From: Diphasiastrum complanatum | Lineage: Eukaryota; Streptophyta; Lycopodiopsida; Lycopodiales; Lycopodiaceae | Direction of reading: 5' to 3' | Length of the DNA: 64,000 nt | NCBI GenBank assembly: GCA_029204225.1 | Contig: CM055097.1 | Coordinates: 55,997,793 to 56,061,792, forward strand | Shown: positions 10,397 to 20,689 of the stretch, in pieces | How the letters are laid out: each line of letters opens with the position of its first letter | Position numbering within the stretch: the first letter of the stretch is position 1 | Made by a program: the position numbers and the translations under genes | The notes under the pieces: generated by a model | Databases searched by the model: none | What the model was told of the DNA's origin: nothing | What the model saw: only the letters and a program-made list of their open reading frames with translations

Positions 10397-12169
10397 GGCC
10401 GCGCTATGCTGATGCTATGCTGGGCTTCTTCTTCCTCCTCCTCCGCCATAGCCGTTCCATGGGAGCGATAGTAATAAGGTGTGCTCCACCATTGCAAAGA
10501 AAAAGAGCACGCAATGAACATCACATATTGAAGGAAACCCATAGGGGGCAGTTTTATGGTTGAGAGACACTCAAACAATAATCTTAAGGGCCAGCCTTCA
10601 CATGTAACCCACTCATCTCAAACAACATCCTCACACATTGGGTTTTCCCTTGACATCATCACATGTTGGTTCCCATACAGGTGGTGGAGGAGGAGAACCA
10701 GTTCCATTTAGAGACACGCTATGAAAAATCAGCAATGATGCATGTCGAAGTCGAGCATTCGTCGCATGTTGTAGCAGGTTGTGATTAAAGAACAAGGAGC
10801 CAAGCACTTTATTGTAAGATTAGATCCTCTTCATTCCATAACATTTTTTGGGCAAATGGAAGATTAGTATATTTCCCTTTCTCTTGTGAGAATGAATGTT
10901 TCAAACATATTTGCATGTTGATGCTTGGGCTTGCAAGTATTTGGAAGGGATTATGCACGTGCAAATTTAGGTCATACAGTTGCACACATGAAGGACTTAA
11001 TTATAATATTTCAAATACAAGGCGACATTTGTCCTACAATTGGTGCAGGCAGTAAATCTCACAACCTATTTTATGTCTTTAAACAAATTTTAAGTAAAAA
11101 TAACTCTTCACGTGTGTGCACCTGAGAACTCTCAAAGGTGAGTCAATGTCATGATGTGAGATGTGAAGGGACTTCAAGTGGTTGTTCACTTATCCCATTT
11201 GAAATTTTGCATTTATTGCACTTCTCTTCAACAAGTGGCCCCATCAAATTAAAGTCCTTATGTTCTCTTTAGTGTGGGGTTAGATATGGGTGGGTACATC
11301 AATTTTTTGGAAATTGCTTAGGACTAGACCCACTACAAATCTTATGGCTAGGTTGAAACCCTCGATTTACAACCCTTGCAACTTGGCCATCTCCGACTAC
11401 TTCGACCATAAAGTCACTCGAAGACCAACCGAAGTGTCCGAAGTAACCAAAGTTTCCGACTCATTCGACCATTTTGACGATCAACTCATCCAACTACTTC
11501 AACTACTTCGATTCGTCCGACTACTTCGACTCATCAAGTCATCTGTCTCGTCAGTCAAATACACGCGTTGTACGGATGTCGTTGTACATAAAATATCTTT
11601 AAAGTACATTTACTACCGGATATTAAATTAGACTAAACTAGTCTTATAATTATAGATTAGTTAAGTAAATTCTTGTAATCTCAAGGATGTTTTGTGTATA
11701 TACATCCAGCTCGCATTCACCAAAGGGTGCAATAGAGCGAAAGATTGAGCATCGGAAGTTACGCCATTCAGGTTGTAATCACTTGCATTGTTCATGCTCC
11801 GTATTGAGCAAATTCTCTCATGTTAAGCATTCAATGTACAATATCAACAACACCTTCTACTATCAGTATCTGATCATGATATGTGTGTGTTGTGATTGAT
11901 CACATTCTCACAATTGCTTTTGTTGGCTCGTTCACTCAGTCTGATCAAATCATGGATGTCTTCGACTCCTTATAATTTAATCAGACGACAGTTATCTCTG
12001 ACACCTGAGGAACGAACGCTATCTCTCTACACTACTGGATAAATTGAACTTCACTTTTAAACTGATCGATAGTAATTCCACATATTATTTACCCTCTTCG
12101 GTAAACTGTACTCAAATCAGCTTCGTTTGAGTATAAAAGTATTTAAGCGGTCCTTTGAAGAAACAAAAT
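10397..12169. other. Upstream of PP7 exon; no further gene
   Basis: The first few hundred bases should hold the promoter and 5' leader of the minus-strand PP7 exon; I cannot place a convincing TATA box. The rest is AT-rich, with a low-complexity stretch at 11396-11545 and no recognisable coding domain. A TATA-like 'gtataaaag' at about 12131 precedes LTR D. Confidence 0.4.
11396..11545 (+). repeat. Degenerate (actacttcga/ctcatc) minisatellite
   Basis: Repeated variants of 'ctacttcgac', 'cgaccat' and 'ctcatccaa' in short tandem form give an ORF rich in Leu/Arg/Ser. The same motif 'ctacttcgactacttcaa' occurs in element B at about 7143, so it may derive from a retroelement. Confidence 0.5.
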
Positions 12170-12598
12170 TGTCCGCTAGTGAAGCGAGACTACTACTCGT
12201 GAGAGAGCCATGCTTCTCTCACGCCAACGCACTGCGTGGATTCGCATGCAGTGCCCTAAAGAAATCAGAGAAAATCGATATAGATTATTTTTTTGGTTGT
12301 GTCTGATCCTTGATGTCGAATGCTTATGCTGTATATTTTAATATGTCTGAGTTTTCTTGTTCCCTTTGAATTCCGCACCTTGGTTGAAATGAAGTCGAAT
12401 GCTATATTAATTTTAAGAACATAGATCAATAGTACCTGACTACAATCCTCTGGAGGACTGTAAGAGTGTTTCAGCTGGCAGTGCTTAGCGAACGCATCTG
12501 AACTCCATCCGAATCTCGAAAGAGAGTCGCAAATGTTTCGTGAATTTTCTTCTCACGATTCTCATCATTCGTATCGGAGCACCGCTCGACTCCCAACA
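12170..12598 (+). repeat. 5' LTR of element D
   Basis: Starts TGTCCGCTAGTGAAG and ends CCCAACA. It differs from the 3' copy by scattered substitutions and a 10-bp insertion ('gtggattcgc') near 12236. Confidence 0.8.
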
Positions 12599-12599
12599 G

Positions 12600-12613
12600 T
12601 GGTATCAGAGCCG
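12600..12613 (+). other. Primer-binding site (tRNA-iMet) of element D
   Basis: 'tggtatcagagcc' one base after the LTR end. Confidence 0.85.
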
Positions 12614-12712
12614 CCCTGTCATATTCTAACATAGCCGAGAAGCTAGCAGATCCAGGAGGCCAAGCATTCAGACAATCAACCAAACGACAAGAAAAACAGA
12701 CTTCAAGAGGCA

Positions 12713-13399
12713 ATGGCTTCAATCGGCAGCATGCAGAACAAGATCTGCACTATACTTAATTCTTCAAGATCTAACTTTCTAGCCTGGAAAGTTAAGACAT
12801 CTTTGATACTCAAGGGCGAAGGACTCTTCCCCTGGGTGGATGGCATAGAAGAAATGCCTACGACAACAAGCAAGGAGCTACGCGAATGGAGGGAGAAAAT
12901 CGACAAAGCAGTAGCCTTGCTATCATCTTCCATTGAAGATAGCCTTACACTTGACCTGGCTACACTCTCCAAAGCTAAGGAGATGTGGGATACACTGCTC
13001 ACAAGATTCCAGACGAAATCAAGAAGTCAGATTATGATGCTGGAAGATCAACTGACGAATCTGCAGTGGGATGGAAAAGACCTCACCTCTTTCGTGAGAA
13101 AGATGAAGGATCTATTTCTATCACTACACAACTCAGGAGCAGAGAATGCAGTATCAGCTGAGAAGCAGCTCACATATTTGTTGAGAGCCTTACCCAGATC
13201 TTTCCAAACGACATGAACCCTGCTCGTGAAAGACCCTAGCATGAACCTCGAAAAGGCGATTGTCGAGATTTAAGAGGAAGTCGAGGCCAGAGAGCATCTT
13301 GATCGCAAAGATGGTTCTGACCAGGCACTTTACGACAACAGAGAAAAATTAAGAAAACAGTTCAAGCCTAAGAGGGAGTCAAATAAGAGGTAGGATCGT
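12713..13399 (+). pseudogene. copia gag (element D), C-terminally lost
   Basis: Opens MASIGSMQNKICTILNSSR. The gag (UBN2-type) core follows, with WKVKTSLILKGEGLFPWVDG and AKEMWDTLLTRFQTKSRSQI. A TGA ends the frame at 13216 inside a conserved stretch, and homologous sequence continues briefly (EKAIVEI). There is no zinc knuckle, because the element is deleted from here to RT. Confidence 0.75.
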
Positions 13400-13885
13400 G
13401 TGTTGGTTGACTCCAATGTGTATGTCAGAGTTACAGATGGGCAGATCATCATAGTGGCTGTATATGTGGACGACACTATGATACTTTGCAAGAGTGAGCA
13501 GCTAATTCCTGAAGTACAGACAGACACCTCAAAGCATTTCGAGATAGTGGATTTGGGAGAAGCCAGGTGTTACCTAGGCTTACAAATTGAAAGGGACTAT
13601 GAGGGAGGCAAGTTATACCTTCACCAGTCCAGATACACCCAGAAGATCTTAGAGGACTTTGGGATGCTGAACTGCAAAGGAGCGAACACTCCAATGCTCG
13701 CAGGAACGGTGCTAGCAAATGAAGACTGTCCAAAGACTGGAGAAGAAAGAGAACAGATGCAGCTCACTCCCTATAGAAGGCTGATAGGTTCACTGATGTA
13801 CCTTGCAAACAACACACGTCCTGATATTGCTTATGCAGTATTTAGGATGAGCCAATTTTGCACGAATCCAGGCTCGACACATTAG
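13400..13885 (+). pseudogene. copia reverse transcriptase, C-terminal half (element D)
   Basis: 161 open codons with the RT catalytic box VAVYVDDTMILCK, then FEIVDLGEARCYLGLQIERD and the connection motif RRLIGSLMYLANNTRPDIAY. The N-terminal RT (QMDVKTAFLNG) is absent. The Met at the start of this frame is incidental: the polyprotein would have been continuous. Confidence 0.8.
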
Positions 13886-14621
13886 AATATTGCGAAACAA
13901 ATTTTGCAATATTCTTCAATTAACGAGAGATTATGGCTTGTGTTATTATCGTGGTGCAGGTCTCAAGATACTTTCCTACAACGATGCTAGTTGGGCATCT
14001 CTCAAGGATGACTGCAAAAGCGTCTCAGGAGGATGCACCATTGCATCAGGAGCAGCAGTTCTCTGGGTCACCAAGAAGCAGATCGTTGTAGCCTAGTCAT
14101 CCTGTGAAGCTGAATACGTAGCAGCAGCAAAGATGGCCAACGAAATAATTTGGCTAAGGCAGTTCCTGGACGAATTGGACGAAACAAGGAATGAGCCACT
14201 GGTCTTGCAGATGGACAACACTTCTGCAATACACCTCACGAAGGATCCCGTGTTCCATTCCAGGACGAAGCACATTGCGATCAAGTATCACTTGATCAGG
14301 GATTTGATTGAGAAGAAGATGATGCAGACCACCTTCATTGGAACAAAAGATGTGGTTGCTGACATCTTCACAAAGGCTATGGACAAAGGACTCTTTGAGA
14401 GGCAAAGGAGCAGTCCCGGAATCATAAAGCTACCATGCTTTGAGAGGGAGCTGAAGAAACAAAGTGTTTCTGAATACAAAGCCTTGCTAGCTTACGGCCC
14501 CTCGCATGACGAACATGTTCGCGAATTCGAACATCTGGAGACACAAAACACGAAGATTTTCGCAAACATGAAAGTCAACCAAGACAAAGACCAACGGTTC
14601 GCGAACACGAACGGTTTGTGA
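13870..14621 (+). pseudogene. copia RNase H domain (element D)
   Basis: RNase H motifs are present: SYNDASWASLKDDCKSVSGG with the first Asp, SSCEAEYVAAAKMANEIIWL with the Glu, LQMDNTSAIHLTKDPVFHSR with the next Asp, and TKDVVADIFTKAM near the end. An in-frame TAG at about 14094 breaks it just before SSCEAEY. The C-terminus has about 70 extra residues beyond the usual end, unlike the other copia elements here. Confidence 0.8.
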
Positions 14622-15077
14622 ACACGAAGGATCCACAAACGAGATTCCTTTGCGATCCAGCAAGAGAGAAAGACAGACGAGGTAAACGAAACCAACAGTG
14701 AAAATGAAGCTCGTTATATCCTCACGCTCCTAGGAGTACCACCAGAGATCACACAAGTACCCAGAAGTACAGAGATCTGACCTGATGGCATGACGTCAGC
14801 AGATACTTCCTAGGTCGTGGCTAATCTGCCACACTTGTAATTCTTTGGTTAGTTGTAGATGCTTAATCACTCTAATCTTAGATTTGCACAGAGAGACCAT
14901 GCTTACTGAATTATACTCGACACATATCTGAACATGATACATAGAGTGTAACTAAGAGAAGTAAACAAGAAAGAACAAGTAAAGTAGTTTGATGCTAGTA
15001 AGCAATCAAGACGAACACAGAAAAAAGCTCCGCCTGCGTGCGAGAAGATAATTTTGTCTAGGATCAGAAGATCCAAT

Positions 15078-15497
15078 TGTCCGCTAGTGAAGTGAGACTA
15101 CTACTCGTGAGAGAGCTGTGCTTCTCTCACGCCAACGCACTGCATGCAGTGCCCTGAAGAAATCAGAGAAAATCAATATAGATTATTTTTTCTGGTTGTG
15201 TCTGATCCTGGATGTCAAATGCTTATGCTATTTACTTTAATATGTCTGAGTTTTTTTGTTCCCTTTGAATTCCGCACCTTGGTTGAAATGAAGTCGAATG
15301 CTATATTAATTTTAAGAACGTAGATCAGTAGTACCTAACTACAATCCTCTGGAGGACTGTAAGAGTGTTTCGGCTGGCAGTGCCCAACAAACGCATTTGA
15401 ACTCCATCCGAATCTTGAAAGAGAGTCGCAAATGTTTCGTGAATTTTCTTCTCACGATTATCATCATTCGTATCGGAGCACCGCTTGACTCCCAACA
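15078..15497 (+). repeat. 3' LTR of element D
   Basis: Near copy of 12170-12598, ending CCCAACA. The usual polypurine tract before it is not obvious. It passes straight into the LTR remnant of element E. Confidence 0.8.
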
Positions 15498-17360
15498 TCC
15501 TTAATGCATGAGCTACAATCCTATTCGACATTTTCATCTCTTCCTCTGTTGAGATCGTTCTTGTTGATAGTCATTAGCAGCCCACATCGGGGGAGTCGTT
15601 CTGCATTCTCTCTTCCTCCCCCACCAACAGGTGGTATCAGAGCTATTCGGATTAAGCCAAGATGTTATTCTATTTCAATTACTATCAGTTCAATATGTCT
15701 CACACTGATAACGCTTCATCTTCATAATCATCCAACGAAGTCAGAATCATCGACAAATTTAACGGTTCAAACTTCTACATCTAGAAGTTGAAGCTTAGGA
15801 TGATGCTTATTGATAGAAATCTTTGGGATGTCGTAGATGGGTATAACCTGAAACCAGACGACATTGATTTTGAATTAGCTAAGGCATGGAAGATCAAGGA
15901 TCAGAAGGCCCTAGCATCAATCACACTGAATCTGGCTGATTCTCAGATATCCCATGTTACCACTTACAAATCCTCTAAGGAAGCATTAGATTTATTGTCA
16001 AATCTCTATGAGACTCAAGATGTGACCACTAGATTACACCTTAGGAAGAAGTTCTTTACTCTCAGAATGTTTGATTCAACAACCATCACTTCCCACATCA
16101 ACAGCTTTAAATCTTTACTAGATCAATATATCAACTGTAGGATGCACTATTCAGCATAGTGATGTCGTAATGACCTTACTTTTTTCTTTATCAAAATCTT
16201 ATGAGCATTTTGTTGTGATGATCTCCACTCAACCCGATCTAACTCTTCAAAAGGTCATCAATCATCTTCGTCAAGAAAAAATGCGGAGAAAGACCAACAA
16301 TCTATCCGTTAAAGATAAATCTCTAACATTATACACCAAGAAAAAAAATTGAAAGGCAAAAATCAAATGCAGAAACAACAACAGCAGAAGCCTCAACCTC
16401 CATTAGAGAGCAGTGAATCCAGAAGGCAACTCTTTTGCAGATATTGTAAGAGGGTTAACCACAACATCAAAGATTGTCGAATTCGAATCTACAACGAGGC
16501 GAAGAAGCAACAACACCAACAGCCGAACTCTATCAATGTAGTAGAGACTAAGGATCAAACCCTTGATGATGACAAACCATCAGAGCTGTTGATGGATTGA
16601 AAAAGTAGTAATGCAGGTTACGACAGTTGGTATCTCAACAATGGCGCTACCCAACATATGACACCTCGAAGAGAATGGTTTACTGAATATGTAGCTTACA
16701 CTAGAGACAAATTCATCTACCTTGGAGACTCTAGCACCGTCCACATGGAAGACAAAAGAATAGTCAAGATCATATACAAAAATGCATTTTTCATTTCTGT
16801 TTTGAATGTCCTTCATGTACCTCAGTCATCTGAAAATCTCCTATCGATTTCATAGATACTGATGAGGGCTACGCTATTACCTTTTCTTCTGAACAATGTA
16901 CAATCTTACACAAAGATTCTACTCTGACTACATGCACTCACGTTGAAAACTTATATGTACTTTCTAGCTCTATTTCATTAGCTACTACTTCTTATGAAAA
17001 TGTAAACGATCAAACATCGCTATGGCATGCTCGATTTGGACATATTAATACAAGATTCCTTTCCTACATGCGTTGTAATAATTTAGTTCATGGATTGAAT
17101 TTTTCTCTTTTATTAGATAAAAAATCATTTTTCTGTGAGTCTTGTATTTATGGTAAACATTCTAGAAGCAGATTCCCCATAACACACTCCATCAAGACAA
17201 AACATGTATTAGATCTTGTGCATAGTGATCTCTACGGTCCAATGCCAACTCCATCCTTAGGAAGTGCACTTTACTTTATTACCTTTATAGATGACTACCC
17301 AGATGGATGACAGTCATGTTCATAAAGCACACCAGAAACAGTCTTGAACCAGTTCTACGG
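15498..17360 (+). mobile_element. Ty1/copia element E, 3' truncated
   Basis: A short 5' LTR remnant ends CCAACA at 15629 and is followed by a primer-binding site 'tggtatcagagc'. Gag follows (FNGSNFYI, WKIKDQKALASITLNLADSQ), then a zinc knuckle CRYCKRVNHNIKDC at about 16437, a protease start WYLNNGATQHMTPRREWF (catalytic Asp changed to Asn), pre-integrase CESCIYGKHSRSRFP and the integrase start LVHSDLYGPMPT. It stops at the junction with minus-strand element F. Several stops and frameshifts are visible. Confidence 0.82.
15788..17310 (+). pseudogene. copia gag-protease-integrase relic (element E)
   Basis: Gag is split among frames at 15788-16159, 16170-16352 and 16349-16600. The protease lies at about 16625-16855 and the pre-integrase/integrase start at 17020-17310. 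The protease motif reads LNNGATQHMT where DSGATxHMT is expected, so the catalytic Asp is gone. After FITFIDDY one more frameshift leads into about 45 bases of integrase before element F cuts in. Confidence 0.78.
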
Positions 17361-18131
17361 TTCAAGAGGGGCCTTGGCTATCTTGGCATAGGACTTGACT
17401 ATCCGATGTAGGATTTGAGAAGTGATGCGGTCTTTCCTAAAGTTGCCAACCATCATAAAGTTATTGAGGAGCTGGGTAGCAGCGTGTATGGCAGGCTCAA
17501 TGATGGCATCTAGGAGGTAGCCGTCATTGGTCCAATGCAAATCATTTGTTAGGTCAATGTAAGGCTTAATAGCCTGTTTGGCCTGCTTATGGTTGGGTGA
17601 GGCTTGGGTACCAGACGCTATGTCTATGGCAGCAAGGGCGGCCTCCGTCACGTGCACCTTGTGTGTGGCTCTTTGGAAGGTGACGTAAAACTTGGATTTC
17701 TCTTCCTTCCATGTACTGAAGGCAAGAGTGATGAAATCCATATTGATTCTCCCAGAAAAGGCTCTCTCATGAATTTCCATTGCAATAAGCAGAGGCTCCG
17801 CAAGGGTCATCCACTGAGTGACCATGCTTGTGCTAGGAAGTATCATGATATCCGTTGCAGATGGGACATCACGATGGATAGTATAACGAGGCGACTGGGA
17901 TGTATCTGTGGAAGACATGATGATCATAAACAAAAAGTAAAACGTGTGAGTGTATAATAGAAAATAGTTCCAAAAGTTTGGAAGGCTTTGGTCGCGGGAA
18001 AAATTGGCAAGAGCTTCGCTAGCACAAGTGAGGAATGAATCAAATTCAGCCAACTTATAGTTGAATTTGGAGGGTCCATTACACTGAATACTAGTTTGGC
18101 TAATCAGTTTTGAACAAAAATTTGTAGGCAT
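17355..18131 (-). CDS. Unrecognised ORF of element F (possible gag)
   Basis: 258 open codons; a likelier start is the Met at 17918 (MSSTDTSQSPRYTIH), giving about 187 residues, since the upstream part contains a hydrophobic run (NYFLLYTHTFYFLFMIIM) in a region without other signs of coding. The body is mixed alpha-helical, with Ala-rich segments (VTEAALAAIDIASGTQ, LLDAIIEPAIHAATQLLNNF), a Lys/Arg-rich C-terminus, and no zinc knuckle or catalytic motif. Its position behind an LTR and primer-binding site argues for a capsid-type (gag) protein of a gypsy lineage. I do not recognise the family. The stop may be created by the junction with element E, so the original protein was probably longer. 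Confidence 0.5.
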   Translation of the reverse strand: MPTNFCSKLISQTSIQCNGPSKFNYKLAEFDSFLTCASEALANFSRDQSLPNFWNYFLLYTHTFYFLFMIIMSSTDTSQSPRYTIHRDVPSATDIMILPSTSMVTQWMTLAEPLLIAMEIHERAFSGRINMDFITLAFSTWKEEKSKFYVTFQRATHKVHVTEAALAAIDIASGTQASPNHKQAKQAIKPYIDLTNDLHWTNDGYLLDAIIEPAIHAATQLLNNFMMVGNFRKDRITSQILHRIVKSYAKIAKAPLEP

Positions 18132-18982
18132 GTACAGTATTGTGAAAATAGGCTATAAAAATTTCGGCGAAGGTTTTTGAGAATCTGAACCTATCCGGCG
18201 AACTTTTTCCAAGGTTGGGGAATGATGAACCTTCGCCCAGGAGGGTCCTTCGCCCAAGTACTGTCATAAATGCATTCTGTCAAGATTTGAACCTATGGCC
18301 AACCTAATTTTGACATTTTAAGACCATCTAGCATGTCAGCAAAGGTTCATAATGAGAGTAAGGTGCTTGACAAAGGTTCCCAAAATGGCATATTGCTAAT
18401 TATTCGCCTAGCTCAAAAAAAAGATTTTTACTGGAAAAGAACCTTTGCCCAACTCAATTTAGATATATTTGAAGTGGATGTACAGTCTAGAGGCTCAGCT
18501 AAGGTTTTTGATACTGTATAGGCTGTATTTTTAGGGTTTTGGTGATTTTTTTGGTGTTTTTTGACAGTTTTTCTGATGTTTCTGAAAATCTGCTGGGAAG
18601 AATTGTTCACCTTTTAGACTGAAGGTTTTGTGATAAAACCAAAGGTGTCTGCAACTTGGCAAAGGTTTCCTGAAAGAGGGCAAAACGTTATTAGCTCTGA
18701 TGACGATTTTTGCCTCCTTATGACCAAAATCTGACAGATTTGACCGATTTTTGTTGTTTTTTCTGATATTTCATATCCCAATGGATCTTAAGATTGGTGA
18801 TCTGAATAGCTTACCTTGTTTTACAATCAGATTAGATTTCAAACAAGCAAATCCACTCAAATCAAGCAAAATCACTCCCAAACTAATCCTAAATGCGGAT
18901 CTAACACTATCCATGCAATGACAAGATGCCTAATGCAAGCTAACCATCCAACAAACATGTTGCAAACTGAAAAATTGGCGTA

Positions 18983-19002
18983 GCTCCCCGACAACGGCGC
19001 CA
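18983..19002 (-). other. Primer-binding site of element F (Athila-like)
   Basis: On the minus strand 'tggcgccgttgtcggggagc' lies four bases beyond the LTR end CCACTACA. It differs by one base from the 'tggcgccgttgccggggag' seen next to LTRs of plant Athila-type elements. Confidence 0.65.
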
Positions 19003-19006
19003 AAAT

Positions 19007-19746
19007 TGTAGTGGTTTTCTTTCCTTGCCTAACCTCAATCCAAGATCTAATCAATCTACCATCAAAGAGATGAAGTTAGTTGTCACACATAGATTCGTTC
19101 CCATGAGAGCGATAGTATAGTTCAGATTTCAGCATGATTGGAAGATTCACGTCTAACTCTAACATCCATTAACCCTAAGCATTAACACTACATCCACTAA
19201 CACTAGATCCACAACAAAGATAGCTTATTCTTTCTCTCTCTCTCTTTCTCCCTCATAAAAAGTATAATAACATGCAATCCCAATAACAATCAGATCCAAC
19301 AATTAGCAAAACACAAATGCATGAGAGATGAAGAAAAAGTGATAGAGAGCAAGGACATTCATCAATCCATTTCACAAGAGAACCAATATGCTTTATTGAA
19401 ATGAGGAAATGAACATGTGTAGAAACTCGAGTTGGTCCCTTTTTATTGTAGAGAGGAGGACCCTGGCCTCTGAATCCTATTGGTCCATTTCTGCCTCCCT
19501 AATTATTCAAATTTAAAAAATAGTGGGAACCATCCAAATTGGAGGGAAACCCAACTTTATTCACTAACTTGACATTTAGGCCCTGCGACATTAAAAGTCC
19601 CGCACGGCCTAAAGTCCTTTTATTGACTTTCAACTAATCAAATCTCTATGTGATCATCGAGTTGGACTTACACACGCAGGGTGCCAAATCCCTCTCAGTC
19701 ATTAGCTAGGATTAGGGTTGCCTTGGGATCTGCAAACCCTCCAACA
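19007..19746 (-). repeat. LTR of element F
   Basis: In minus orientation it runs from TGTTGGAGGG to ACCACTACA, about 740 bp. No second copy is present, so the boundaries rest on TG/CA and the adjacent primer-binding site. Confidence 0.6.
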
Positions 19747-19754
19747 GTCTAGTT

Positions 19755-20689
19755 ATGGCAACTCCACTTGCACGGTTGTCTGAAGTAGAGATGTTCTCTA
19801 ATGAAACTATTCAACAATACACTTATAAAATTTACAACATCGTGAAGAGTTGTGATCCACCTCTACCTACATAAATCATAATGATGAACGACTATGCCGA
19901 ACTGTTCAATGAGATCAAATCTGACATGGGAGACTTGGCATCCTATATTTCATTTGTACAAATTTGTCAAGATGCCGCTCTTATGGAATCAAAGATCTCA
20001 ATGGAGGAGGTGAACCATCCCTATTCTATTGTTGCATCATCAAATGGGGCATCAAAGAAACCAAAATCCACAACGTTAACCAATCATGCAAGAGAGGAAG
20101 ACATGGCCTCACAGCAGAGTCAAGAGGCAGAACCAAGTGCCGCATGTCACAAAGTTGACCAGCAAAAAGATGACCAACATGAGTCAAAGGCTTGCAGAAT
20201 GAAAATTCTTCAATCAGACGAGTGTGGATATTGTTTTGGAGACCATGCACGCACTAAATGTCCAGTACAAAACCCTAGGTTGAAAAATCAAGGGCATAAT
20301 GTAGACCAGGGGGTTGGAGGTCAGAATCAAGAAAGGTCAAACTTATTGACGAGCCAACAAGAGAATCATTCAACGGATGTCAAGAGTTTTGTCCCGAGCA
20401 CATCAGACAGTCCTCAATCGAAAATGGTGGAGTGGAAGTCTTGGTAATATCATCAGGCTTGTCCCCAAATTTAGCTGACGACCATAACAGCTTACCACTC
20501 TACTATGTGGAGAGTGAAAAGGAACATTTGTTACATGTGTATGCTTATCACCTCCGAGGGGATGGTATTCAGCGCATGGTACCATGTTTCGGATGTGGTG
20601 GAAGGCATCATCGATTAGAATGCCCACATCGAGGTGATCCAATAGTATTTTTACCTTGGTGTTCACAATGTGGCGTCAACCTCTCTTGA
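19755..20689 (+). pseudogene. Gag-like relic with two zinc knuckles
   Basis: Begins MATPLARLSEVEMFSNETIQ and runs open for 38 codons to a TAA; an in-frame Met soon after opens 188 codons (19881-20447). A second frame (20432-20689) overlaps by 16 bases. The first part ends with a Cys/His motif CGYCFGDHARTKC, the second holds CFGCGGRHHRLECP followed by FLPWCSQCGVNLS. The two motifs suggest a nucleic-acid-binding gag-type protein broken by a frameshift. The region between the knuckles is Gln/Ser/Asn-rich and probably disordered. It is not the copia gag type seen elsewhere here. I cannot name the family. Confidence 0.5.

Larger units (their letters stand above)
12170..15497 (+). mobile_element. 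Ty1/copia element D, internally deleted
   Basis: Two similar LTRs (12170-12598 and 15078-15497) enclose a shortened coding region. The 5' LTR is followed by a primer-binding site 'tggtatcagagcc'. Gag runs directly into the catalytic part of RT, with protease, integrase and the N-terminal RT missing. No 5-bp target duplication is visible (left aaaat, right tcctt), so at least one boundary is recombined or misplaced. The exact LTR start is inferred from the TG and from the beginning of similarity. Confidence 0.8.
17355..19746 (-). mobile_element. Minus-strand LTR element F (gypsy-like), 3' truncated
   Basis: On the minus strand a TG...CA LTR (19007-19746) is followed by 'tggcgccgttgtcggggagc' at about 18983-19002. 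That sequence has the form of the primer-binding region seen in Athila/Tat-type Ty3/gypsy elements. A leader of about 850 bp follows, then one ORF (17355-18131) that stops exactly at the junction with copia element E. The pol region and 3' LTR are absent from the window. Confidence 0.65.

Noticed and set aside
10149-10578. ORFs overlapping the PP7 exon on both strands
   Set aside because: Shadows of the conserved minus-strand phosphatase exon and its GC-rich leader.
17604-17957. Plus-strand ORF of 117 codons
   Set aside because: Lies opposite the minus-strand ORF of element F, which has the better context (LTR, primer site, leader).
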